Source: Cognatundibacterium aquatile
GTDB lineage: Bacteria > Pseudomonadota > Gammaproteobacteria > Burkholderiales > Burkholderiaceae_D
Length of the DNA stretch: 64,000 nt
Assembly (NCBI RefSeq): GCF_014699135.1
Contig: NZ_JACOFT010000006.1
Span: 1 to 64,000, forward strand
Direction: 5' to 3'
Shown here: positions 55,217 to 64,000 of the stretch, in pieces
Numbering within the stretch: position 1 is the first letter of the stretch
Layout of the letters: each line of letters starts with the position of its first letter
Translations under genes and position numbers: made by a program
The notes under the pieces: model-generated
Seen by the model: only the letters and a program-made list of their open reading frames with translations
The model's database searches: none
Told to the model about the DNA's origin: nothing

Positions 55217-57166
55217 TTATTTCACCAACACTGGTACGGAGATACCGGAATACTGCCCTGGCGAGCGATAAACGCGTTGCGTCGCTTTTTGGAAATCGTC
55301 AGGATTTGCCTTAGGAATATCCATAAATTTTTGTGGATTTAAGTCAATCAACGGGAACCATGAGCTTTGTACCTGCACCATGATCCTGTGCCCACGGCGA
55401 AACGTGTGGTTGATATCCGGCATACGATAGCTCACTGTATCAACTTTTCCCGGCGCAAATGGCATAGGTTGTTCAAAACCGTGACGGAACTTTCCACGCA
55501 AAGGCTCGCCACGGACTAATTGCTGATAACCGGCCATTTTTATCGCCGGAGGCGGCACATCACTACCCCGATCACGCGGTGCTTGTCGCTCAGGATAATC
55601 GTCAGGATAAACATCAATCAGCTTCACGACCCAGTCAGCATCGGTACCGGATGTCGAGACAAATAAACGGGGATTGACCGGCCCCGCAATCGTCACATCT
55701 TCTTCCAACACATCAGTCTGATACACCAGCACATCGGGGCGGGTAGAAGCAAAACGTTGGTCCGACACCATATACTCGCGCGGCACGCCTGTTGCCACAT
55801 ACGAGATAAACGGCACAGGCTTTTTCGGGTCGCTGATATATTCGTCAAAGGTGTTGAACTCTTCCTGTGGTTCTTTCCAACTCAGCTTCCCATTCGCAGA
55901 AAAATACAAAGTACGATTTTGTGCCTGCTGTGGCGGCCAGCTGGAGTATTCGCGCCAGACATTCGTTCCGGTTTCAAACACGGTCGCTTCCGCCAGTGCT
56001 TTGCCCTTCTCGCCTTTCAGATGCTGTTCAAAAAACGGAAACAGAATATTTTTACGATAATACTCACCTGTCTTCACATCAAAACTGACATTGCCTAATG
56101 ACTTACCCTCAGCGCCAGCCCAGCCACCATGCGCCCACGGCCCCATCACGATGCCATTAAAACTGCCTTTATTATTCGCTTTGATGGCCTGATAGGTTGT
56201 GAACGGACCCTGCGCATCCTCGGCGTCATACCAACCGCCAACCGTGAGCACAGGCGTTTTAACGTTTTTCAGATGCGCCGCAATATTGCGCGACTTCCAG
56301 AAATCATCGTAACTGGTATGGGCAATTGTCGGCATCAGTAATTCGCGCTGTTTGTCGCTGAGTTGTGCCGTGATATTTCCCAGTGTCAGATGTTGCAGAA
56401 AATACTGATAACTATCCTGCGTTCCATAGTCAAACTGACTCCAGATTTTTGGCAACCGGGTCGGATTTTTTTCTGCCGTGAAATTGGTATAAAAATCAAA
56501 ATTTGCCGACAACATAAAGGCGCCACCATGATAAGAATCATCGCCCATATATAAATCTGTCACCGGCGCCTGCGGTGATGCCGCCTTGATTGCCGGATGC
56601 GAATCAATGACGCTGGCAGAGGTATAAAAACCGGGATATGAAATACCCCAGATGCCAACCTTACCGTTATTACCACGTACGCTCTTTAACAGCCATTCGA
56701 CGGTGTCATACATATCCTGGCTTTCATTGCCTTCGCCGGGAGCACGGTCAGATTTCGCATGGGGCGTCATTTCCTGCCACTTACCTTCCGACATGTAACG
56801 CCCACGCACATCCTGATTCACGAAAATATAGCCGCTATTTTCAAATTCCTTTGATGGACCGACAGAACGCGGGTAAAAATCCACACCATAATGCGACTCT
56901 TCACCATCATGCACACCGCTACCGTAAGGCGTTCTGACCATCAGAAACGGATAAGCTTTAGATGTATCCTTGGGAACATAGACCACCGTAAACAGACGCG
57001 CACCATCACGCATAGGAATCTGATATTCATATTTGGTGTACAGCTCACGCACCGAGGGCTTGCTGTCAGCTTTTTCCGTTGCATCTGCTGCAGCCAGCGC
57101 AGAACTAAGCGGATTAAACGCCAGCAGCGACGCACATAACAACGCAGAAAGTTTTAAACGAGTCAT
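55217..57166 (-). CDS. Exported CocE/NonD-type hydrolase (X-Pro peptidase S15 family)
   Basis: The ~649-residue precursor has a signal peptide (LKLSALLCASLLAFNPLSSALA) and an alpha/beta-hydrolase core with nucleophile Ser in GIWGISYPGFY. The acid is in VGGWYDAEDAQGPF and the His is in GPWAHGGWAG. A C-terminal jelly-roll domain follows (RPDVLVYQTDVLEEDVTIAGP in two parts). Members hydrolyse esters, amides or beta-lactam acyl chains; the substrate is unknown. It is 45 bp downstream of the M13 peptidase gene in the same direction, so both could belong to extracellular peptide breakdown. An ATG one codon earlier (57169) is also possible. Confidence 0.9.
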   Translation of the reverse strand: MTRLKLSALLCASLLAFNPLSSALAAADATEKADSKPSVRELYTKYEYQIPMRDGARLFTVVYVPKDTSKAYPFLMVRTPYGSGVHDGEESHYGVDFYPRSVGPSKEFENSGYIFVNQDVRGRYMSEGKWQEMTPHAKSDRAPGEGNESQDMYDTVEWLLKSVRGNNGKVGIWGISYPGFYTSASVIDSHPAIKAASPQAPVTDLYMGDDSYHGGAFMLSANFDFYTNFTAEKNPTRLPKIWSQFDYGTQDSYQYFLQHLTLGNITAQLSDKQRELLMPTIAHTSYDDFWKSRNIAAHLKNVKTPVLTVGGWYDAEDAQGPFTTYQAIKANNKGSFNGIVMGPWAHGGWAGAEGKSLGNVSFDVKTGEYYRKNILFPFFEQHLKGEKGKALAEATVFETGTNVWREYSSWPPQQAQNRTLYFSANGKLSWKEPQEEFNTFDEYISDPKKPVPFISYVATGVPREYMVSDQRFASTRPDVLVYQTDVLEEDVTIAGPVNPRLFVSTSGTDADWVVKLIDVYPDDYPERQAPRDRGSDVPPPAIKMAGYQQLVRGEPLRGKFRHGFEQPMPFAPGKVDTVSYRMPDINHTFRRGHRIMVQVQSSWFPLIDLNPQKFMDIPKANPDDFQKATQRVYRSPGQYSGISVPVLVK

Positions 57167-57420
57167 CACAGATCCTTTTTCTTATCGGTTTTTCACGGAA
57201 CATCATTTCTTTTAACTGTCATTTACACGCATATTCTGTGATTTCCAATTTAAAAAGCACGCTTCATCGTGCAACATAAGGAAACAATAGATTTTCAGAA
57301 TACTGCTAATATGCAGTATATGAACATGACAGATCATAGTTATCTGTTACTGAGTGTTTTTTTTGCATTAAGTTTCGGAATTTTACTGAAACAGTCATTT
57401 ATATGCTGAAGGTTGACATC

Positions 57421-57918
57421 ATGAAGGTATTTAATCTGCTGTGCGTAACCGGATTTGCTCTTTGTTTTTCCGCCAATGTGCTGGCGCAATCGCATTCCAG
57501 CCCGGTCAGCTCTGTTCGCCACGGCTACTACGCCGGACGCCCATTCCCCGGATACACCTATCACAGTCCCCGCCCTTATTACGGCAACCACGGCTATTAC
57601 CGGGGGCATTACTCTTATTTTCCAGAGGTTCTTCTGGGCTCAGTAGTCGTGGGCGCCATGCTCAGTGCGCCATCTGTCGTGTATAGCAACCAGACGTACA
57701 CAACGTATGCGCCCTACCCAGCATACGCAACGACATATAGTACCTACTCCAGTCCAGTGTATATCAGTGAACCTGTGACCAGTTATACCTATTCCGACCC
57801 AATCCCGGTAACAAGCAATAACAGCGACTGGCTGTACTGTAATCAGCCAGACGGCTTTTATCCTGCAATTAAAGATTGTCCGGGCGGCTGGAGGAAAGTC
57901 CCCGCGCAAGGACGCTAA
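57421..57918 (+). CDS. Exported Tyr/Pro-rich protein of unknown function
   Basis: The ~165-residue precursor starts MKVFNLLCVTGFALCFSANVLAQ, a signal peptide. A His/Tyr/Pro/Gly-rich segment (YYAGRPFPGYTYHSPRPYYG) follows, then a short hydrophobic stretch, a Tyr/Ser/Thr-rich part and a conserved ending, WLYCNQPDGFYPAIKDCPGGW. That two-cysteine ending recurs in small exported proteins of Burkholderiales and probably forms a disulfide. No enzymatic motif is present. An upstream ATG at 57403 lacks a better ribosome site. A strong terminator follows. Confidence 0.75.
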   Translation: MKVFNLLCVTGFALCFSANVLAQSHSSPVSSVRHGYYAGRPFPGYTYHSPRPYYGNHGYYRGHYSYFPEVLLGSVVVGAMLSAPSVVYSNQTYTTYAPYPAYATTYSTYSSPVYISEPVTSYTYSDPIPVTSNNSDWLYCNQPDGFYPAIKDCPGGWRKVPAQGR

Positions 57919-57980
57919 CTTTATTAGCCATGTTCAATTCCAAGGTGGCGACATCGGTCGCGATATAAATGGCGATATAA

Positions 57981-58009
57981 AAAAAGGACGCCAACCCGGC
58001 GTCCTTTTT
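57981..58009. terminator. Bidirectional terminator between the exported protein gene and cheV
   Basis: AAAAAGGACGCC and GGCGTCCTTTTT form a perfect stem with a five-base loop between convergent genes. Confidence 0.9.
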
Positions 58010-58033
58010 ACATGGCAAACAATCGCTGACTTA

Positions 58034-58993
58034 CTATTTATTTTTCAAAATTTTCCTGATTGCTGCTGCCAACTCTTCTGCCACAAACTTGGCGACATAG
58101 GCATCTGCTCCAACGCTCTTAATGTGCTCTTCGTTCGTGGAACCGGAGAGAGACGAGTGGATAATCACGGGTAAATTCTTATAACGATCATCCTGCTTGA
58201 TCTTACGTGTCAGGGTAAAGCCATCCATTTCAGGCATTTCCAGATCGGTGAGTATCATCGCCACTTTATCGCTGGCAGGCTTACCATCCGCAAGCGAGGC
58301 TGCCGTCATTGATTGCAATTTATCCCAGGCCTCTTTACCCGTTTTAGTCATGATAAACGGCGCACCTATCGCATTCAGCGCCTGTTCGATCAAGCTGCGA
58401 GCCACGCCAGAATCATCCGCCGCCAGAATGACAGCGCCTTCTTTCATCAGCAACTTATCGCCAATCGTATCCGGGTCAACATCTTTCGTGTCCGATGGCG
58501 TAATCTCACGCAGGATCTGCTCTACATCGAGCACCTGAGCGAGACGGGTATTCTCAACATCACCGTCAAGACGTGCAATGCTGGTTACCATGCCACCTAC
58601 AGCACTGTTTTCTGCTGATAGCACCTGACTCCAGTCAAGCCGCACGATTTCCTCAACAGATTCCACAGCGAATCCCTGAGTGGTGCGCGCATATTCAGTG
58701 ACCAGCATAATATTCAGGCCTGTTTTCGGCGTACATCCGACAACCGCAGGCAAATCAATCACTGGAATTATTTGCCCGCGCAAGTTCACTACACCCAGCA
58801 TATGGGGAAGAGAGCCGGCAACAGCAGTAATCGCAGGCATCGCAACGATTTCGCGCACTTTAAACACGTTGATACCAAACAATTCAGAACGATCGCCATT
58901 TGTATCGCCACCCAATCTGAACAGCAGCAATTCAAATTTATTCGAACCGGTGAGATTGGTACGCTCATCCACTTCCTGCTGTACTGTACTCAT
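58034..58993 (-). CDS. cheV: Chemotaxis coupling protein CheV (CheW-receiver)
   Basis: The 319-residue protein has an N-terminal CheW domain (ELLLFRLGG, then FKVREIVAMPAITAV, MLGVVNLRGQIIPVIDL) and a C-terminal receiver domain with phospho-acceptor Asp in MILTDLEMPEMDGF and Lys in AYVAKFVAEE. It couples chemoreceptors to CheA and may be adjusted by phosphorylation. It is a single gene, remote from a main che cluster, with its own upstream region. Confidence 0.95.
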   Translation of the reverse strand: MSTVQQEVDERTNLTGSNKFELLLFRLGGDTNGDRSELFGINVFKVREIVAMPAITAVAGSLPHMLGVVNLRGQIIPVIDLPAVVGCTPKTGLNIMLVTEYARTTQGFAVESVEEIVRLDWSQVLSAENSAVGGMVTSIARLDGDVENTRLAQVLDVEQILREITPSDTKDVDPDTIGDKLLMKEGAVILAADDSGVARSLIEQALNAIGAPFIMTKTGKEAWDKLQSMTAASLADGKPASDKVAMILTDLEMPEMDGFTLTRKIKQDDRYKNLPVIIHSSLSGSTNEEHIKSVGADAYVAKFVAEELAAAIRKILKNK

Positions 58994-59153
58994 AGATATT
59001 TCCTTCTAAATTAAAGAGAACTGGTTCGATGGTATGTTACCAATTTCAACGGATAAGCCAAACAAATTTATCTTTCAAGACGGGGAATTCACATCTTTTT
59101 GCAGTTACTGAACAAAAATAAGACGATAAAAGCGCAAGTACCCCGCATCTGTT

Positions 59154-60548
59154 TTATTTAATAATCCGATAACAAGGAGTGTACGCTTTCCCCGGCAATT
59201 TCATACGATTTTGTGCAACAAACGAGCTTAATAAAGCATCCATGGATTCCATGATGGCGGGGTCACCACAGATTTCAAAATTCCCATATTGTTCTATCGC
59301 CCTGATTCCCTGATTCTTCACATTACCGGCAACCACCCCGGAAAATGCACGGCGCAGGTTGGCGGCCAGTATGTGCTGCGGCTGATTTTTATGAATTGCC
59401 AGATTGCGCATATTTTCGTGACTGGGTTCAAATGGTCGCTGAAACTCTTCATCGATCTTCAACATCCAGTTGAAATAATAAGCGTCACCCTTTTGCTTTC
59501 TGAATTCTCTTACCTGTTTTATACCCTGTTCAACGGCGCTGGCAACCGCGACGGGATCATTTACAATAATCTGGTAGTGCTGCTGCGCCTGAGAACCCAA
59601 AGTGCTGGCGATAAACTGATCAATCTGATGAAAGTAATCAGCCGCACCATCAGGGCCTGTAAAAATCAGAGGGAACGGAATTCCTTCATTCTCAGGATGC
59701 AGCAAAATACCGAGCAAGTAGAGAATCTCTTCAGCCGTGCCAGCGCCACCTGGAAAAACGATGACTGCATGCCCGATGCGAACAAAAGCTTCGAGCCGCT
59801 TCTCAATATCCGGCAAAATGACCAGATCATTGACGATAGGATTCGGTGCCTCGGCGGCGATAATTCCCGGTTCGGTCAAACCTATGTAGCGGCTATGTGC
59901 AATACGTTGCTTCGCATGACCTATCGTCGCTCCCTTCATCGGCCCCTTCATCGCACCTGGGCCGCAACCGGTGCAAATATCCAGGTTACGCAAACCAAGC
60001 TGATAACCGACTTGCTTGGTGTAGTCATACTCATGACCAGAAATAGAGTGACCACCCCAGCACACCACCAGATTCGGGTTCACCTGAGGGCGTAACAAAT
60101 TCGCGTTACGCAAAATATGGAACACCGCGTCAGTGATTCCCTCGCTGGAATTCAGATTGAATTTATTTCTGTCTGCAATTCCAGTCGCGACACTGTTTTC
60201 CATTTCTGCATTCATGAACAAAATGTCGCGCAATACGGCGAACAGATGCTCTTGAATTCCTTTGATCATGACGCCGTTGACAAAAGCCAGAGCAGGTGCG
60301 CCCTTGATATCCAGTTTAATTCCACGCTCACGCTGAACAATGCTGATATCAAAATTTTTATAACGTTCCAGCAATTCCTTGCCATCATCCAGACCGCTGC
60401 CGCAATTCAATACCGCTAACGCACAACTACGAAACACCTGATACAAACCGCCATGGCTGTTATCGAGCAACTTACTGACTTCCGCCTTAGACAATACTTC
60501 CATGCGACCTTCTGGTGCAATCTGACTATCAATCACTTCATATTCCAT
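59154..60548 (-). CDS. ppnN: Pyrimidine/purine nucleotide 5'-monophosphate nucleosidase PpnN
   Basis: The 464-residue protein has the LOG-family core with CTGCGPGAMKGPMKGA and VFPGGAGTAEEILYLLG. Extra N- and C-terminal domains as in E. coli PpnN (YgdH) flank it. It releases ribose 5-phosphate and a base from nucleotides and in E. coli is stimulated by (p)ppGpp. The ATG at 60548 has GGAG nine bases upstream and is chosen over 60569. It is a single-gene unit. Confidence 0.93.
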   Translation of the reverse strand: MEYEVIDSQIAPEGRMEVLSKAEVSKLLDNSHGGLYQVFRSCALAVLNCGSGLDDGKELLERYKNFDISIVQRERGIKLDIKGAPALAFVNGVMIKGIQEHLFAVLRDILFMNAEMENSVATGIADRNKFNLNSSEGITDAVFHILRNANLLRPQVNPNLVVCWGGHSISGHEYDYTKQVGYQLGLRNLDICTGCGPGAMKGPMKGATIGHAKQRIAHSRYIGLTEPGIIAAEAPNPIVNDLVILPDIEKRLEAFVRIGHAVIVFPGGAGTAEEILYLLGILLHPENEGIPFPLIFTGPDGAADYFHQIDQFIASTLGSQAQQHYQIIVNDPVAVASAVEQGIKQVREFRKQKGDAYYFNWMLKIDEEFQRPFEPSHENMRNLAIHKNQPQHILAANLRRAFSGVVAGNVKNQGIRAIEQYGNFEICGDPAIMESMDALLSSFVAQNRMKLPGKAYTPCYRIIK

Positions 60549-60799
60549 CACTGCTTTTCTCCGCATCAATCAAATTAATTCCGCACATCAAACTCTCGAC
60601 ACAATGTTATTTCCGTACTTTATTTCAGTACTAGCCTTCATACATTCCCCATTATGCCTCGCAGTAAACCATTTATATCTTGCAGATGATTTTAATCATT
60701 GAATTTCGACCAGTAACAACTTTACGGGGCTCGCGGAATTTATTTTCGTTGCGCACTTGTATATGGGCCACTTGCCATGTATCATTCGCCCTCTTCAGA

Positions 60800-60876
<77 letters not shown>

Positions 60877-61112
60877 ATCAGCCTATCTCAGACCTGTCGA
60901 ACCGACAGTTACTCGATTCAATCGAAAAATCCCTGTCCAATCTTAGTCTGAGATATTCGGTACGCAACAGCATTGTTCTGGTGTATCACTTGTTTTTATA
61001 AATATCCCATTAAAAAATCAGGGCAGTCATTCGTTTATCAATGCGGTATTCCTTGGTACGACTAATTATTTTTTTACAGAAAAAACTGACGCACTGATTC
61101 AGACGAAGTCCG

Positions 61113-61340
61113 ATGAAAGATTATAAAGATAACGCGACAATGGAATTACCCGGATTCGGTGAACCTGCGTTTGAGGCTCCGGAGGTCAGAAAGGGAAATA
61201 CCAAACCCCGACAAGGAAAAAACATCCGGCAGGAACAACTTGATTTGCTTGCGGCGCTGGGCCCGACAGATATCAGTGGACTGCCAGCTTGGGTTAATGA
61301 TGAGAATACCGATCTGACGGGTCTTCCTATCTGGCGCTGA
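61113..61340 (+). CDS. Small conserved-looking protein with duplicated TDxxGLPxW motif
   Basis: The 75-residue protein is not assigned to a family. It is charged and proline/glycine-rich in the first half. It ends with two copies of one motif 14 residues apart: TDISGLPAW (52-60) and TDLTGLPIW (66-74). No signal peptide or membrane helix is seen. It ends six bases before the stop of the convergent algR gene. The internal repeat and coding-like codon use argue for a real gene. It may be a short linear-motif protein that docks onto a partner. Confidence 0.6.
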   Translation: MKDYKDNATMELPGFGEPAFEAPEVRKGNTKPRQGKNIRQEQLDLLAALGPTDISGLPAWVNDENTDLTGLPIWR

Positions 61341-61346
61341 AGACAC

Positions 61347-62144
61347 TCAACGAACCAATGCCTTGATCAACGGCCATTGGCGTCTTGAAATAGGCAGGCG
61401 TTCAACAGAACCAGCGACGATCACCTGCCAATTTTCACTTACTTTCTCGTTCTCGCCATCCATATCGACAATGTGAGTCGCTCGCTCGACACCTGCAATC
61501 GCCGCTTTCGCAACCAATGCATTTCTGTGGATGCGTACAAATTTATCTTTCAGCTCTGTTTCTAATGAAGTCAGGGATTCCTCCAGCAAAAATTCCTTTT
61601 GCGACGTATATAAAGTCACGTATTTCTGCTCCGCCTTCAAAAATAAAACATCACGAACCGGAACCAGCAAAATACGTCCACGCTCAGGAACAGAAAAATT
61701 CTCGCGGCAAACATGCGCAGGTACTTGCTGAATGGTCGCGTTCACAGACATTGCCATCGGAAGGCGATTCGCTACCCGGGTAACTGCATCAGCCAGACGA
61801 TTCGCCCTCACCGGCTTAAGGAGATAATCTGCTGCTTGCACACCAAAAGCAGGGAACGCAAACTCATCATAGGCCGTGATAAAAATAATCGCCGGCACTC
61901 CGGAAACGACTGCGTGATCGCGCAAATACTGCGCCATTTCCATCCCACTCATTTCCGGCATCTGCACATCCAGCAAAATAATATCCGGTCGCAATTCTGC
62001 AATCTTTTCAAGGGCAGACTTTGCATCGGATGCTTCACCGACAAGCTGATGCGGGCATTCGGCCTGTATATCAGACAATAAAGTTGTCAACCGCTCCCTC
62101 GCAGGAGCTTCGTCATCAACAATAAAAATGGTGGGAATACTCAT
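61347..62144 (-). CDS. algR: AlgR/LytR-type response regulator
   Basis: The 265-residue protein has a receiver domain (IPTIFIVDDEAPARERL, phospho-acceptor in ILLDVQMPEMSG, Lys in YLLKPV) and a C-terminal LytTR DNA-binding domain (GRILLVPVRDVLFLKAEQKYV in two parts, then FVRIHRNALV). AlgR proteins control envelope and motility traits; the targets here are unknown. Its start overlaps the algZ stop by 4 bp (ATGA), so the pair is translationally coupled. Confidence 0.93.
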   Translation of the reverse strand: MSIPTIFIVDDEAPARERLTTLLSDIQAECPHQLVGEASDAKSALEKIAELRPDIILLDVQMPEMSGMEMAQYLRDHAVVSGVPAIIFITAYDEFAFPAFGVQAADYLLKPVRANRLADAVTRVANRLPMAMSVNATIQQVPAHVCRENFSVPERGRILLVPVRDVLFLKAEQKYVTLYTSQKEFLLEESLTSLETELKDKFVRIHRNALVAKAAIAGVERATHIVDMDGENEKVSENWQVIVAGSVERLPISRRQWPLIKALVR

Positions 62145-63178
62145 CTTTGTGCCGGGAAATGTAATATCACTTCAAAACTATCATCTGATTTTCTGATACT
62201 TAATTGTGCCTCAACGTCATACAATAATTTTAAGCGCTGCCGGATATTGTCGAGCGCCATTTGATTTCCGGAAGATAATCTGGCGTCCTGATGTACAGAA
62301 TTCCGCACACGGATTTCGATTTTATCCAATCCTCTCTGAATGTCGATGAAAATCGTTGCCGCTCCGGAAGATGGCTCGACACCGTAGTGAACCGCATTTT
62401 CCAGTATCGGTTGCAGTAATAACACAGGGATTTGTATCTGGCGCATATCGTCGTCCGTCAACTGCTCTGTGTTCCAGGCTAACTGCAGACGCTCCCCAAG
62501 TCGCAAAGACTCAATTGCCAGATATTGCCTGCAAAGATGCAACTCATCATGCAAACTTGTCATGGTTCGGGTATCGCGCATCAGCACCCGAAACAAATCA
62601 GATAAGTCCTCTATCACCGATTCAGCCCGACGCGGGTCTTTTCGTATCAGCGACAATGCGGTATTCAAACTGTTAAACAAAAAATGCGGTCGTATCCGCG
62701 CCTGTAACGCCTGCAAGCGCGCCTCACCTAATGCAGGTGAAAAAGCACGGGTACGCAGCTCAAAATACTGTTGCAGGCAAAATCCTGAAACAGCAGTGAA
62801 AATAAGAATAAAACCCGTGTTCAGACGTGGGAAAGCAAGCAAAAACCATTCAAACTGTCCAAAGAAGGCGAGCAGAAAAATACTGACAGCAGCGGGAATC
62901 AATACGCAGGCCAGCCGCTGTAGCCAGACTGGGGAGGCATGTGAATAGGCATAGCGGCGACAAGCACATAACAGGAAAAGCGAAAGCAGACAAATCGCTT
63001 CTATCAGCATCGACGCTTCAATGAAATTCTCCAAAACCAGCGCCCAACCATCGCCACGCGAGGCTAATCCCAGCAAAACAACCACACTGACACCCGCCAG
63101 CACGCGGAAAATCACGCCGATATTGCAGCAATCGGGAATCACAGGTTCATTCTTTGGGACAGATAAAACAGTCGTCAT
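62141..63178 (-). CDS. algZ: AlgZ/LytS-type sensor histidine kinase
   Basis: The 345-residue protein has about four or five membrane helices in the first 150 residues and a His_kinase domain with the phospho-acceptor His in [15 protein letters not shown]. HATPase motifs [13 protein letters not shown] and [14 protein letters not shown] follow. It is the partner of the adjacent AlgR-like regulator. It is divergent from argH; the algZ-algR/argH arrangement is common in beta- and gammaproteobacteria. Confidence 0.92.
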   Translation of the reverse strand: MTTVLSVPKNEPVIPDCCNIGVIFRVLAGVSVVVLLGLASRGDGWALVLENFIEASMLIEAICLLSLFLLCACRRYAYSHASPVWLQRLACVLIPAAVSIFLLAFFGQFEWFLLAFPRLNTGFILIFTAVSGFCLQQYFELRTRAFSPALGEARLQALQARIRPHFLFNSLNTALSLIRKDPRRAESVIEDLSDLFRVLMRDTRTMTSLHDELHLCRQYLAIESLRLGERLQLAWNTEQLTDDDMRQIQIPVLLLQPILENAVHYGVEPSSGAATIFIDIQRGLDKIEIRVRNSVHQDARLSSGNQMALDNIRQRLKLLYDVEAQLSIRKSDDSFEVILHFPAQR

Positions 63179-63267
63179 CGTGGTTTTGCTCGGGGAAAAG
63201 TGGTGCGGTGTTTTATAATCGGAGAATATTTATCGCTAACCGCAGCCAAAACGGCAATCAATCCATT

Positions 63268-64000
63268 ATGACATCACAATTCAATAAAAAAAGCGAGGCA
63301 TGGTCTGCCCGTTTCTCCGAGCCAGTTTCCGACCTCGTCAAGCGCTACACCGCTTCGGTATTTTTTGATAATCGCATGGCGGCGGTGGACATTCAGGGCT
63401 CTCTCGCGCATGCGGAAATGCTGAGTGCACAAAATATTATCAGCGCTCAGGATTACGCTGATATTCAACGCGGCATGGCACAAATTCAGTCAGAAATTGA
63501 ATCGGGCAAATTTGAATGGTTACTGGATCTGGAAGACGTGCATCTGAACATAGAAAAACGCCTGACCGAGCTGGTCGGTGACGCAGGGAAACGACTGCAT
63601 ACCGGACGCTCGCGTAACGACCAGGTCGCGACCGATATCCGCCTTTACATGCGCTCTGCGATTGATAATATCGTCACCCTGCTGCGCTCCCTGCGCAGCG
63701 CGTTGATTGATCTGGCAGAAAAAAATGCAGCGACGATTTTGCCGGGCTTTACGCACATGCAAGTCGCACAACCGATCACTTTCGGGCATCACATTCTCGC
63801 TTACGTTGAAATGTTCGGACGTGATACCGAGCGCATGCTGGATTGCCGCAAACGCGTCAATCGTCTGCCGCTGGGTGCAGCAGCACTGGCGGGCACCACC
63901 TTCCCGATCGACCGCGAACGCGTTGCTAAAACACTGGGCTTTGATGAAGTTTGCTACAACTCCCTGGATGCAGTTTCTGACCGCGACTTCGCGATTGAGT
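63268..64000 (+). CDS. argH: Argininosuccinate lyase, N-terminal part (runs off the window)
   Basis: The visible 244 residues begin [20 protein letters not shown] and include [37 protein letters not shown] and [16 protein letters not shown]. These are all conserved in ArgH, the last enzyme of arginine synthesis. The serine-loop signature GSSxMPxKxN lies beyond the right edge. The gene is divergent from algZ, with 89 bp between the starts. Confidence 0.97.
   Translation, partial: MTSQFNKKSEAWSARFSEPVSDLVKRYTASVFFDNRMAAVDIQGSLAHAEMLSAQNIISAQDYADIQRGMAQIQSEIESGKFEWLLDLEDVHLNIEKRLTELVGDAGKRLHTGRSRNDQVATDIRLYMRSAIDNIVTLLRSLRSALIDLAEKNAATILPGFTHMQVAQPITFGHHILAYVEMFGRDTERMLDCRKRVNRLPLGAAALAGTTFPIDRERVAKTLGFDEVCYNSLDAVSDRDFAIE

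Overview
The window looks like the chromosome of a Gram-negative betaproteobacterium of the order Burkholderiales, most likely family Oxalobacteraceae (Herminiimonas/Undibacterium-like). This is inferred from gene order (ftsK-lolA-rarA-serS, hemCDXY, ccoNOQPGH, algZ-algR beside argH) and from protein sequence character; the genus cannot be fixed by reading alone.

Region 1 (1-10.3 kb) is accessory DNA. At the left edge the tail of an IS3-family transposase and its right terminal repeat end at base 127, directly inside a KAP-type P-loop NTPase gene, which is thereby cut. After about 700 bp without genes comes a leftward-transcribed mobile island of about 8.9 kb. It reads, from the tRNA-Ser(CGA) end: a P4-type tyrosine integrase, a 201-residue unknown, an AlpA-like regulator, a DUF927 helicase-like replication protein, an origin-like stretch (inverted 9-bp-period GTTACC arrays flanking a CTAG-rich cluster), and a translationally coupled three-gene cargo. 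The cargo is a UvrD/Rep-like superfamily-1 helicase, a DarT-like ADP-ribosyltransferase and an ADP-ribosylglycohydrolase with an unassigned C-terminal extension. It resembles the DarTG toxin-antitoxin/anti-phage logic with the macrodomain antitoxin replaced by an ARH-fold hydrolase and a helicase added. This is the best candidate for an undescribed system here.

Region 2 (10.3-32 kb) is core chromosome. It holds an EAL-CBS-CBS-GGDEF c-di-GMP protein, the ftsK-lolA-rarA-serS block, trxB with an Smr protein, nadE-glnB with a periplasmic binding protein, a FemAB-like acyltransferase, a membrane-anchored Ser/Thr kinase, pyrophosphatase, the hemC-hemD-hemX-hemY operon and trpS.

Region 3 (32-45 kb) is a low-oxygen respiration locus. 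It has two universal stress proteins, a NarL-type regulator, a receiver-only regulator, an FNR/CRP-family regulator, a membrane PAS histidine kinase, a very short flagellar-rod-like protein, and the cbb3 oxidase operon ccoNOQP-ccoG-ccoH followed by small membrane proteins. A perfect FNR box with a correctly spaced -10 lies before ccoN, and one-mismatch FNR boxes lie before uspA and before the receiver-fnr pair.

Region 4 (45-64 kb) is again core: ppiD, tRNA-Asp, tRNA-Val, hupB, purT, the NAD genes nadB and nadA-nadC, an M13 peptidase, an S15/CocE-type exported hydrolase, cheV, ppnN, initiator tRNA-Met, a small unknown protein, the AlgZ/AlgR two-component pair and the start of argH, which runs off the right edge.
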